Assembly (NCBI GenBank): GCA_965229885.1
Contig: CBDDJX010000003.1
Span: forward strand, 2,003,379 to 2,067,378
Reading direction: 5' to 3'
Length of the DNA stretch: 64,000 bases
Source: DATLLJ01 sp965229885
GTDB lineage: Bacteria; Acidobacteriota; Vicinamibacteria; Vicinamibacterales; CAVVIG01
The position numbers were made by a program, and so were the translations under genes. The notes beneath the pieces were generated by a model. It was not told the DNA's origin. It did not search any database and saw nothing but the letters and a program-made list of their open reading frames with translations. This document shows positions 36,959 through 45,917 of the stretch, piece by piece; position 1 is the first letter of the stretch; every line of letters begins with the position of its first letter.

Positions 36959-38604
36959 TCTGGCAAACATTACTTCTCGGCCTGCTGCTGCTGCTTTCGT
37001 GCTTCGGGCCGGGCTTCCTTGTCGTCAGGCGACTCCGTTGGGACCCGGTCGAGAAATTCACCGCCTCTATCGCGCTGTCGCTGGTCATCGTGTACCTCCT
37101 CGCCTTCGCCTCGTTCTGGATCGGCTTGTCAGCAGCGGCGAACTTTGCGATCAGCCTGGCATGCGGCGTCGCCACCGCAGCCACGTACCGCGACGCCAGG
37201 CGCCTGTTTCAGTCGGCCCGGCTACGCCGCGCGGTGGTGGCCTTCGGCTGGCTCCTGCTCTGGACGATTGGCACGCTCTTGCTGATCCGTCACTACTCAG
37301 GAGGCGAGCATTGCTGTGACTGGGTTGAGCACTATCAGCGGAGCATGAACTTCGTTGAGCCGAAGCCCGACGATTTTCTGTACATCGGTCGGTACCTACT
37401 CACGGCTCGCCCGCCGCTGATGAACCTGCTCACCGGACATTTCCTGGCCCAGGTCGGCACCGACTTCGCGCTCTACCAGATCGTGTTCTCAGTCCTCAAT
37501 GTGTCGGTCTTCTTTCCCTGTTGCCTGATCGCCAGACTCGTATCGAGACGGGGGCTCCGGTACGGGTTGCTGGCCGTGGTGCTCGGAGCGAATCCGATGT
37601 TCTTCATGAACACGACGTACGCCTGGACCAGGGTACTCACCGCCATGTTCGTCCTGCTGGCCGTGTGGTTCTATCTCTCTGGATGGAGAAAGCGCGATTC
37701 CATTCGACTGTCAGCGGCGTTCCTCAGTGTGGCCGCCGGATGTCTGGTTCACTTCTCGGCGGCGCCGTTCGGACTGTTTCTGGGATTGCACTATCTGATC
37801 GCGGTGTGGCCGTTCCGCGCAAGGCGCCTCCTCGAACTCCTTGGTGCGGTTGTGCCGGCCGCGGCGTTGTTGGCGACGTGGTTTGGGTGGGCGATTGCCC
37901 GCTACGGCGTTCGGGGCACGTTTCTGCGCAATACGAGCGTGGCCGGAACTGCTCCGCTGGGACTGCAAGAGAACCTGGCCAAGATCGGCGGCAACATCTG
38001 GGATTCCCTTCGGCCCCACATCTTTGCCGGCCAGCCGGTCGATGGGCCGCTGCGGCTGCTCATCGACCGCGTCTTCATGCTCTATCAGGTGAATCTGCTT
38101 CTGGCGATGGGCTCAGTCGGATTTCTCATCACCGGCTGGCTGGTGGTCCAGGCGATGCGCCCATCGGAATCGCGGTTGCCCAGCCGTGAGAGGCGTTGGT
38201 GGGCACTGTTCATCCCCTTCGAAGTCGTCATCGGGATTGCGGTGGTCGGCGAGCGGATCCACTCCGGGCTGGCGCACATCTGCCTGCAGCCGCTGGTCTA
38301 CATCGCGCTAGTGCTCGTCGCCGCCGAATTCCCGCGACTTCCACGTCCGGTCGGCCTTCTTCTCTGGTTGGGACTATGTGTCGATTTCTCCCTCGGCGTT
38401 GTTCTAGAGCTGTATATGGAACATGCGATGGAGCCGTGGGCCAGATCGCCGAACTGGGACTGGAAGGCGAGCGAGGGTCTGGTGTACCTCGGCGATCGAG
38501 CTTTAGCCTGGGCCCTGCCTGTGGCCCTGGCGCTCTGTGCAGGGGCGTTGGCCGTCTCGGCCTCCGCGGCGCGGCGCTTCTTGCTGACGAGGGGATCGAG
38601 TTAG
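36955..38604 (+). CDS. Multi-span membrane protein of the polysaccharide operon (GT-C-like)
   Basis: A 549-residue integral membrane protein with about 11-12 helices, starting MIWQTLLLGLLLLLSCFGPG. The first long loop after three to four helices carries HYSGGEHCCDWVEHYQRSMN with a D-W-E arrangement reminiscent of the acidic motif in GT-C transferases. It then has DDFLYIGRYLLTARPPLMNL, which resembles the RPPL motif seen in some bacterial membrane glycosyltransferases. No exact family recognised. The ATGA overlap with the preceding methyltransferase and the operon's flippase suggest a role as sugar transferase, ligase or polymerase. Last gene of the plus-strand operon. Confidence 0.7.
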   Translation: MIWQTLLLGLLLLLSCFGPGFLVVRRLRWDPVEKFTASIALSLVIVYLLAFASFWIGLSAAANFAISLACGVATAATYRDARRLFQSARLRRAVVAFGWLLLWTIGTLLLIRHYSGGEHCCDWVEHYQRSMNFVEPKPDDFLYIGRYLLTARPPLMNLLTGHFLAQVGTDFALYQIVFSVLNVSVFFPCCLIARLVSRRGLRYGLLAVVLGANPMFFMNTTYAWTRVLTAMFVLLAVWFYLSGWRKRDSIRLSAAFLSVAAGCLVHFSAAPFGLFLGLHYLIAVWPFRARRLLELLGAVVPAAALLATWFGWAIARYGVRGTFLRNTSVAGTAPLGLQENLAKIGGNIWDSLRPHIFAGQPVDGPLRLLIDRVFMLYQVNLLLAMGSVGFLITGWLVVQAMRPSESRLPSRERRWWALFIPFEVVIGIAVVGERIHSGLAHICLQPLVYIALVLVAAEFPRLPRPVGLLLWLGLCVDFSLGVVLELYMEHAMEPWARSPNWDWKASEGLVYLGDRALAWALPVALALCAGALAVSASAARRFLLTRGSS

Positions 38605-38614
38605 CTCCACTGGT

Positions 38615-39856
38615 CTACTGCCAGTGCAGCAGCACGATATTCGTGCGCTGGTCGAGCGTCCGCATGTCGGGCCACGCGCGGGCCGGCGTCGAGCTCATGA
38701 CCCCAAACAGCTCGCCCGGTTGCGGAACCCACGAGTGCAGCGGCTCCTGGTCGAACGCGTCACGACCGATGCTGCTGGCATCCACGCCTTTACACGCCTG
38801 ACCTGGTCGATACCAGTCGGCGGCACCGCCGTACCACTGCCCGCCGATGTTGGCGAACACCCACTGGTTGCCCTCAACCAGCGTATTGGGGTCGTTGAAG
38901 AAGATCACCGAGGGCCATCTGCCGAGCTGATCGTGCCAGATGCACAGCTCTCCGGAGTTTTCAGGGCCCTGCCGCACCTGCGTGATCCGGGAGCCTACCG
39001 TCCATCCCGTGATGCTGCCCGGACCTTTCTGGATAATCACGCTGCCCAGATCAAGCCCGTCGTCCGGCGAAAACACGCCGCCGCCACCCCCAGCCGGCGC
39101 GCCGGGAGTCTTGAAGACCTGAATCGTCGACCAGGGACCGACGGTCGTGGGATCGGAGGCGCGAACACGCCAGAAGATCTGCTTGCCTGCGGGAAGATCC
39201 TGCGGCGAATCGAGACTGGTCTGGCCAGCCTGTTCGGCCACAGCGACCGATACAGCGTTCGCGAAGCTGCTGGTCTCGGAGGTCTCTATTGTGTAGATCA
39301 CCGCTCCCGCCGGACCCTCTCTCTGGGCATTGGTAAATGAGAACCTGGGACGCAGCGAGTCCACGGCCACGTTGTCAATGGGCGAGATCGGTCCGGGAGC
39401 TGAAAGCACGACCGGCGTATAGATACTGAAGTTCGCAGGTGCGGAATAGGGCCCGGTGTTTGCACCGTCCTGCCCTCGAACCCGCCAGTAATAGACGCGG
39501 CCTATCTCGAGCGGATCCGTCAGGCGCAGACTCGTCTGCCCAGAGGCGCCAGGCGCAACGCCCGCCCGTGACAGCACCAAGCGGCCGAAGTTTGGATCGG
39601 TGGCCATCTCGAAGAGGTACGACAAAGGACGGACGCCCGAGGTCGAGACGTTGTTGACGGTTAATGTCACCGGCTGCTGATCGAAGGGAATCTTCTTCCC
39701 CCCGGCGGGCTGGATGGTCTGGGGCGTCGAGATCTCGACGCCAGGAATGGGCCCGGCGATCGATGGGCTGAGCGGATTCGCACTCTTCGACACGCACCCG
39801 GTCGACGCGAGCACGGCAATAACCGCCGCGGTTGCAAGGTACAAGCCTCCATGCAT
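38615..39856 (-). CDS. Lipoprotein with Fn3/Ig-like repeats, paralogue A
   Basis: A 413-residue lipoprotein; the signal MHGGLYLATAAVIAVLASTGC has lipobox Cys21. Two Fn3/Ig-like modules follow (about 50-150: SYLFEMATDPNFGRLVLSRA and GRVYYWRVRGQDG; about 155-250: VIYTIETSETSSFANAVSV and KQIFWRVRASDPTTVGPWST). A Gly/Ala linker leads to a C-terminal domain of about 130 residues with ELCIWHDQLGRWPS, EGNQWVFANIGGQWYGGAAD, WYRPGQACKGV and SSTPARAWPDMRTLDQR. The same domain is present in the neighbouring gene. Two Cys (in ELCIW and QACKG) could form a disulfide. Function unknown; surface exposure and glycan binding are guesses. Confidence 0.75.
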   Translation of the reverse strand: MHGGLYLATAAVIAVLASTGCVSKSANPLSPSIAGPIPGVEISTPQTIQPAGGKKIPFDQQPVTLTVNNVSTSGVRPLSYLFEMATDPNFGRLVLSRAGVAPGASGQTSLRLTDPLEIGRVYYWRVRGQDGANTGPYSAPANFSIYTPVVLSAPGPISPIDNVAVDSLRPRFSFTNAQREGPAGAVIYTIETSETSSFANAVSVAVAEQAGQTSLDSPQDLPAGKQIFWRVRASDPTTVGPWSTIQVFKTPGAPAGGGGGVFSPDDGLDLGSVIIQKGPGSITGWTVGSRITQVRQGPENSGELCIWHDQLGRWPSVIFFNDPNTLVEGNQWVFANIGGQWYGGAADWYRPGQACKGVDASSIGRDAFDQEPLHSWVPQPGELFGVMSSTPARAWPDMRTLDQRTNIVLLHWQ

Positions 39857-39918
39857 GGCTATGAGGCTTATCGGATGGTATTTTCCGGAAGTTTAGTGCA
39901 GTTGGAGCTAAACCGGGC

Positions 39919-41088
39919 TTACGGCCACTTGATGAGAACGACGTTGCTTCGCTCGTCCCATGTTTTGTAAGTGGGCCACGCGCGCGCCGGCGTGCTCACC
40001 ATGACGGCGAACACTTCGCCACTCACTGGTTGCCAGGAATACACTGGCGAGTTCGGTGTCTGATAGAAGGCGTCCCGCCCGATGCTTTGGGCATCGAGCG
40101 CCTTGCAAGCCTGCCTGGGGCGATAGTAGTCAGCCGCGCCGCCGATCCACTGTCCGTTAATCAAGGCGAAGACCCACTGGTTTCCTTCAGTCGTGGTATC
40201 GCCAAAGGGCGCCGGCGGCCAAAGTCCCAAGTGGGAATGGTAGATGCAGAGCCCATTTGATGTGACATACGCATCCGTGATCTGCGATCTTTCCGGCCAG
40301 TCCGCGATGTTCTGCGGTCCGATCACGATGGTCGCCGTCGCCAGGTCGACGCCTTTAGACACCTTAAACAAGTTAGCCGTCGAAAACGGGCTCGTGGCGG
40401 CGCTCGACGGGCTCGTCGCCTGCGCCCGCCAAAAATAGTTCTTCTCCTCGAGCTGCTTGGTCACACTGTGGCTGGTGGAAGCGGAGCCGGCCTGCTCGGG
40501 GACAGTCGCTTCATACACGAGTGAGCTGAAATCGGCCTGCTCGGAGATTTCGAATCGGTAGAAGACCTCTCCGGCGGGACCGGTCCGCTGCGCGTTGTTG
40601 ACGGTGAGAGTGGGCGTGTCCGTCCCCGACCCGTCCTGCGCGGGGGTCGCCAGCACTGGCGCCTCCAGAACGACTTCAGGGCCGATGGAGAAGCTAGTCA
40701 GTTTCGGCGCTGGGCCCAACTCGCCGCCGTTCTCGATCTGCGCGCGCCAGAAGTAGGTGGTCGAGTGAGGAAGCCTGTCGATCGTCACGGAGGTCTGTCC
40801 GTCGCCGCCCTGCTGGACGCCACTCCTGCTGAACACGATCTCTGAGAACTCCGCGTCGGCGGCGACCTCAAAGGTATAGGTCGGCTCCTCGGTCGTGGTT
40901 GACACCGCGTTGCCGATCACCAACGTATGCGGCTGCGCGGCGAAGGCGACCACGCTCCCATCAGCCGGGTTGTTGAGTAGCGGCGTGCTCGACGAAACCC
41001 GGGGCTGTGTGGGTGAGGTACAGGCCATCACGAGCGCGAGCGCGAGCGACGACAGCAGGCAGTAAACGCGCACAGGTGTTTGCTTCAT
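39919..41088 (-). CDS. Lipoprotein with Fn3/Ig-like repeats, paralogue B
   Basis: A 389-residue lipoprotein, tandem paralogue of the gene 62 bases downstream. MKQTPVRVYCLLSSLALALV is followed by the lipobox MAC, with the acylated Cys at 23. Two Fn3/Ig-like modules (YTFEVAADAEFSEIVFSRSG, TTYFWRAQIENGGELGPAPK; then YRFEISEQADFSSLVYEATV, NYFWRAQATS) precede the C-terminal domain GLCIYHSHLGLWPP, EGNQWVFALINGQWIGGAAD, YYRPRQACKALDAQSIGRDA and STPARAWPTYKTWDERSNVV. Trp, Cys and Arg positions match paralogue A closely. ATG 41088 is chosen for the signal peptide. It lies next to an IS remnant that begins 134 bases upstream. Confidence 0.75.
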   Translation of the reverse strand: MKQTPVRVYCLLSSLALALVMACTSPTQPRVSSSTPLLNNPADGSVVAFAAQPHTLVIGNAVSTTTEEPTYTFEVAADAEFSEIVFSRSGVQQGGDGQTSVTIDRLPHSTTYFWRAQIENGGELGPAPKLTSFSIGPEVVLEAPVLATPAQDGSGTDTPTLTVNNAQRTGPAGEVFYRFEISEQADFSSLVYEATVPEQAGSASTSHSVTKQLEEKNYFWRAQATSPSSAATSPFSTANLFKVSKGVDLATATIVIGPQNIADWPERSQITDAYVTSNGLCIYHSHLGLWPPAPFGDTTTEGNQWVFALINGQWIGGAADYYRPRQACKALDAQSIGRDAFYQTPNSPVYSWQPVSGEVFAVMVSTPARAWPTYKTWDERSNVVLIKWP

Positions 41089-41222
41089 AAGCCTTATCGC
41101 GAACGAAACGCCGCCAAAGCTTTGTACCGCGGCGAAAGCTGGGAAGCTCGCCACCGATCGGGAAGGTATCGGGATGCTACATCAGTCCGACTGGAGCCGT
41201 CAACCTCTCGTATCGCGCCATG

Positions 41223-42433
41223 GTAAGTGTGACCGAAGGAAAGATCGTCGCGCCCTAAAGGGTGTTACCCAAGCGGGTGTGCCACAGAGAGGGTACCCGC
41301 GTGGGACCACAGGCGAGGCCGGAGTATTTGGCGCCGATGCGGGACCGGTACGTGGGGGCCTCGCGGACGGAGAAGGGGCGCGTGCTCACAGAGGCGGTGA
41401 CGGTGACGGGCTACCATCGGAAGGCGATCATTCGGGCCTGGCGGCGGCCAGCCGTGCGGCCCCCGCGGGGCCCGCGTCGGGGCCGACCCACGCGCTATGA
41501 CGCCGCGGGGGTGCGGGCACTCCGGGCGGTCTGGGTCGCGGCGCGGGCGATCCGTGGGCCCGCCGCCGCCTCGCGGTGTCGCCCGCCACCGAAGCGAAGG
41601 TGCGCACCATCAGCCCGCGCCAGATCGATCGCCTGCTGGCGCCCGACCAGCGCACGATCCGCCGACGGCTGTATGGGCGCACCAAACCCGGCCCGCTGTT
41701 GAAGCACCACATTCTGGGCAAGACCGATCACTGGGACGTCACCGAGCCCGGCTTCACCGAGGTGGACCTGGTGAGTCACTCGGGCGACCGCGCCGATGGG
41801 GACTTCCTCCATACGCTGAATCTCACCGACATTCAGACCACCTGGGTCGAACACGGCGCCGTCATGGGGAAAAGTCAGGTCCGGGTCCAGGAACGGCTCG
41901 ACCACTTGCGCGGGGGGCGGCCGTACAAGAAGAACGACAACGCGCATATCGAACAAAAGAACTGGGCCCACGTCCGGAAGCTGATGGGCTATGTGCGGTA
42001 TGACTCGGCGGGGGCCCTCGCAGCGATGAACGATGTGTAGGCCGACCTGCGGCTGTTGCAGAATCTCTTTCTGCCGTCGGTGCAACTCCAGCGCAAAGAA
42101 CGCATCGGCGCCCGCCGGCGCCGGTACTACGACGCGCCGCAGACCCCGTTGGAGCGCGTCCAGGCCTGCCCGCAGGCCCACGCCGCGAAGGTGGTGGCGC
42201 TCGTGCGCCAGCGGGACCGGCCGATCCGTTCGCGCTCGCGGCGCGCATTGACCGCAAGCTCGCGCGGGTCTATGCCCTCGCGAATCATCGGCGCGGGCTG
42301 GTGCCCTCGACGGCGGGGGCCGCGGAGACACACGCAAAGACCGCGTGGGTCTCCGCGGCCCTGTCGCTCAAAGACCTCTCCCCGTCGGTAACACCAAATA
42401 TGGCGCGACGACGCGCCGCCCGGTAACACTTAC
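41223..42433 (+). mobile_element. Insertion sequence remnant with ~47-bp inverted repeats
   Basis: The ends carry matching inverted repeats. The outer block is GTAAGTGTGACCG at 41223-41235 versus GTAAGTGTTACCG read inward from 42433. Then comes CGTCGCGCC (41246-41254, matched at the other end), and then GGTGTTACC at 41261-41269 versus 42387-42395, all at identical offsets from the termini. The total length of ~1.2 kb is shortened by an internal transposase deletion. No target duplication is evident. The element lies between the twin lipoproteins and a beta-barrel gene. Confidence 0.7.
41262..42426 (+). pseudogene. Integrase-catalytic-domain transposase, deleted and frameshifted
   Basis: Fragments in three frames match one transposase type. 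EYLAPMRDRYVGASRTEKGR and VTVTGYHRKAIIRAW form the N-terminus. TISPRQIDRLLAPDQRTIRR, RTKPGPLLKHHILGKTDHWD, PGFTEVDLVSHSGD and LNLTDIQTTWVEHGAVMGKS follow in a second frame. Then GRPYKKNDNAHIEQKNWAHV resumes after loss of about 45-50 residues that should include the second catalytic Asp (usually SDNGSEF). A TAG at about 42038 and another shift near 42225 interrupt the tail, which ends RIDRKLARVYALANHRRGL. Inactive. Confidence 0.8.
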
Positions 42434-42466
42434 TTATGGCTCGACACGCCTCTCTCCTGCTTCTCT

Positions 42467-42496
42467 GTTTCCTGCTTCGCGGTTTCCTGCTTCGCG
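42467..42496. repeat. 15-bp tandem duplication
   Basis: GTTTCCTGCTTCGCG occurs twice head to tail in the short gap between the IS remnant and the beta-barrel gene. Probably replication slippage; no function seen. Confidence 0.6.
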
Positions 42497-42517
42497 CCGC
42501 CCGCGCGTTGCACGAGG

Positions 42518-43171
42518 CTAGAAGCCGACCCCGATTCCAAACTGCACCCGAGGGATGATCATGCCCGGTTCGATCAGGAATACGCGCCCATACCGGTAGG
42601 ACGCGTCAGCCATGATGCGGTCGCCGATGCTGATGTGCGCCCCCAGCCCGGCCTCAAGGAATGGTCTCGTTTCATCGCCCGCGAGGTCGGCGCCGAGCTG
42701 CACGCCGAACGTCTCCAGAAGCTGGTCCGTCACGTCGGCCCCATTCACGAAGAACGAGACGTTCTTGGTAACTCTCGCGCCACCGAAGCCCACGGACAGA
42801 TAGGGGCGGATCCGGTGGTGGTCGACTAGGTTGTAGCGAAGACCGGCGGCCACGTAGCCCACAGGTTGCTTGAGCGTGAAGGCCGACGTGCCAAACGTTT
42901 CCAGGAAGTTCGAAATGACTGTGGCCGCTGTCACCAGCTCGGCCGACAGGACATCGCGCATCACGCCACCTTCGACGAAGATGCGGAGCGCTTTATAGGG
43001 AAACCCTGCTTCCAGTCCAAACGACGCCTCAATTGCGTCTTTGCCGAACGTCGGCCCTGCCACGAACTCGCCATACGTCTGAGACGACCGGGAACCGGCC
43101 CCGCCCTGGGCCTGCGCGCTAGCCGCGACGCCGAGGCAAATAACCGTGAGGAGGATCGAGAACCTTCGCAT
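42518..43171 (-). CDS. Small outer-membrane beta-barrel protein
   Basis: A 217-residue exported protein. MRRFSILLTVICLGVAASAQA is a signal peptide. The mature part alternates strands and ends RVQFGIGVGF, a classical C-terminal barrel signature with terminal Phe. Internal strands such as PVGYVAAGLRYNLVDHHRIR and RPYLSVGFGGARVTKNVSFF resemble OmpW/OmpA-like eight-stranded barrels. No OmpA peptidoglycan-binding domain is present. ATG 43171 is chosen for the signal peptide; the longer frame upstream is not plausible. It is divergent from a broken membrane-protein gene, with 98 bases between. Confidence 0.75.
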   Translation of the reverse strand: MRRFSILLTVICLGVAASAQAQGGAGSRSSQTYGEFVAGPTFGKDAIEASFGLEAGFPYKALRIFVEGGVMRDVLSAELVTAATVISNFLETFGTSAFTLKQPVGYVAAGLRYNLVDHHRIRPYLSVGFGGARVTKNVSFFVNGADVTDQLLETFGVQLGADLAGDETRPFLEAGLGAHISIGDRIMADASYRYGRVFLIEPGMIIPRVQFGIGVGF

Positions 43172-43269
43172 CACCTGGCCTTTCTCGTAAGTGGATCGCA
43201 AAGTGGATTGCGCGTGGGATGTCCGTGACCGATGCCGATGTCGCATAATAGCATGCTTCAGCTCGTCAG

Positions 43270-45909
43270 ATGACCCTGCGCACGCACGCATCGTCGCTTG
43301 CGGCAGCCGGCGCCATGCTGTGCTGCGCTGTGGCGCTGTGGGTTTCGTTCGGCGCGGTGGCCTTCCTTGATACCCACAATCGCGCAGCGTACGTCGGCCT
43401 CCTCCCATCGCCTGTCTGACTCGCTGCGCTGTTGTTGCTGGCGGCGTTCGTCACCATCGTGGCGCGTCCGACTTCGCAAGAGGTCGAGCCGCTCTGGCTG
43501 TCGGCGGTCCTGCTGCTGCCGTGGTTGCCGCTTCGACTGCCGCTGGCCGCCTTTATCTGGACCGGGCACGTCGTCGCGTGGGTTTGGGTGGCCATTGGCG
43601 CCACGCTGGTCGTACCCCGGCTGGGCGGCATCGGTCGTCTCCTGGGACGTGCGAATGGCGGTCGCCCCCTGCGAGAGGCGGCGCTTGCTGGCGTATTGAG
43701 CCTCACCGCGTACGGCCTCGCCGCCTGGGCGGTGGCACCGCAGCATCCGAACGGCGATGAACCACACTACTTGATCATCACGCAGAGCCTTCTCGGAGAT
43801 CACGACCTCCGGATTGAGAACAATCATCGCGAGCGCGACTATCGCGCGTACTCGAGCGGCGGACTCAAGCCTGATTTCCGGCGTCGGGGCACGAACGACG
43901 AGATCTACTCGATCCACGCGCCGGGCCTGCCGCTGCTTGTGGCTCCGTTTTTTGCTGTGCTCGGCTACCCTGGTGTCGTGGCCGCGCTCGCCGTGTTCGG
44001 CGCGGTCGGAAGCGGGCTGGCGTGGGTCATTGCCTGGCACGTAACCGGCGATCGCTCCGCCAGTTGGTTCGGTTGGGCGACCGTCAGCCTCTCGATCCCG
44101 TATTTCTTCCTCACGGGGAGTGTGTTTCCAGACGCCGGGCGCGGTGTTGACGCTGATGGCCTCGCTGCCGCTCGTGGCCCGACGGGCCCGCCTGCCCCGC
44201 CGGCTTGTCCTCGTCGGCGCCGCGCTGGCGATCCTGCCCTGGCTGCACACGCGATTTTCCGTGATCGCCGCCTGTGCGGCAGCCGCCGTCGTCGGTCGTC
44301 TGTTCGGCGAACAGGATCGCGTGAAGAGGATGACGGCGCTGCTTGCCCTGCCGCTCATCAGCGCTGTCTCATGGCTGATGTTCTTTTAGGCGATCTATGG
44401 GACGCCGAACCCATCGGCGCCGTATGGCGGGCAGACCGATGTCGCGCTTGGCAACATCGTGCGCGGTGGTCCCGGCGTTCTCGTGGACCAGCAGTTCGGG
44501 CTGCTCGCGACAGCGCCCGTGTTCCTCTGCGCGTTCGCGGGCCTCGTCACCATGCTGTGGCGCGGCCGCCGGCGGCTCGCCGTTGAGCTGCTCCTGATCG
44601 CCGTGCCGTACGGTCTCGTCGTGACCTTCTTTTACATGTGGTGGGCCGGCACGAGCACGCCCGCACGATTTCTGGTTCCGGTCGTGCTGCTCATGGTTGT
44701 TCCCGCTGCCGTGTGGATGACTGAGGCCAGCCGCCCGGTCGGACGGGTGTTTGGCGGATGCACGCTGCTCGTCAGCCTCTTGATGACCGCCACGGTTGCC
44801 GCGGTTGACCGGGGCGCCTTCGTCTTCAACTTCCGCGACGGCGTGTCGCGGCTCGCGCTGTGGCTGTCGCCCGTCGTCGACCTGACAAAAGCGCTGCCGA
44901 GTCTCGTTCAGAATCCGCCAGGCACGGTTGCAGTTCAGACGGGCATCTGGCTGCTGGCGATCGCCGCCGCTGTGGGGTTTGCCCGGCTGTTCGATCGACG
45001 ACGAGGCAGCGCCGTGAAACTTGGACTGGCGCTGGAAGTCGCCACAATGGCAGCCGTCTCCTTGGTGTGGCGCGGGAATCACGTCGACGCCGCGACGCCA
45101 GCGTCGGCGGGAGCAGCCGTGCTGGCGCGGTACCGTGCGGACAGCGGCCAGCTGGCGCTCGCGTACCGCCCGTTCCACCGCGTGCCTCTCGCCGAGTTGC
45201 CGGGAGAAGTCGTGCTGGCGAGAACGCTCTCGACCAGCCCTCGCCGGGAATGGTCGGAGATGACCCATCTGCCGCCCGCCGTTTACCAAATCAGTGGGAC
45301 GGTGGTCGGTTCGCCGGCCGGGCACATTCGAGTGCGCACCGATCCGCGAACGCCCGCCCTGGCGGAATGGGATGTCGCCGAGCTCGAGCGCGTCTGGAAG
45401 CGGGAGCTGCCGATCCCCGTCGCCATCGCCGGGCTGCAGATTGATCTCGATGGCGACGCGCAGCAACACGTCCGCGATCTCACCGTCCGCGCGGCGTCGG
45501 TGGTTCCCCGGGCCGACCGGCCCGCCGATGGTCGCGAGGCGGGGCACGGTACGCGTACGGGTCGGCCACGGTCTTCGCGCTCGGTGGTACGTCGTGGGTA
45601 GAGCCCGAAGGCATCTGGGTTGGGGGTGCGGGTCGTGCGGACTTCGTGGTTCGGCCGGACCAACCGGGCGTGCTCCACCTATTCGTGCGCAATGGGCCGG
45701 TGTCCAACGAGGTGACGCTCGTCAGCGGCGCGTGGCGTCAGGCGCTGGCACTCGGGCCCGGCGAAGAATAGGTCGCCGAAGTCCCGACAGATCCACGGCG
45801 GTCGGCGGCGCTGCTGCGTCTCGCCTCGGCTCGGGGCTTTCGACCCTCGGCGGTGGACTCGAAGACGGAGGACGACCGATTCCTCGGCGTGTGGATTGCC
45901 ACTCGATAG
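43270..45909 (+). pseudogene. GT-C-like membrane protein, multiply interrupted
   Basis: One ~880-residue membrane protein can be followed through several lesions. It opens MTLRTHASSLAAAGAMLCCA. An in-frame TGA occurs at 43417. The frame continues through NGDEPHYLIITQSLLGDHDL (a GT-C-type acidic loop), RAYSSGGLKPDFRRRG and IHAPGLPLLVAPFFAVLG. Near 44130 the frame shifts. A TAG follows at 44387. Helices resume to about 45540, where a second shift leads to ATVFALGGTSWVEPEGIWVG and a TAG at 45769 before the final stop at 45907. Three stops and two shifts make a sequencing artefact unlikely. Probably a dead glycosyltransferase-type gene. Confidence 0.7.
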
Positions 45910-45917
45910 GGCGACGA

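Noticed and set aside
43417..43419. In-frame TGA considered as selenocysteine
   Set aside because: The same gene has two further stops and two frameshifts, and the residue lies in a membrane-protein region without redox function; no Sec machinery is visible.
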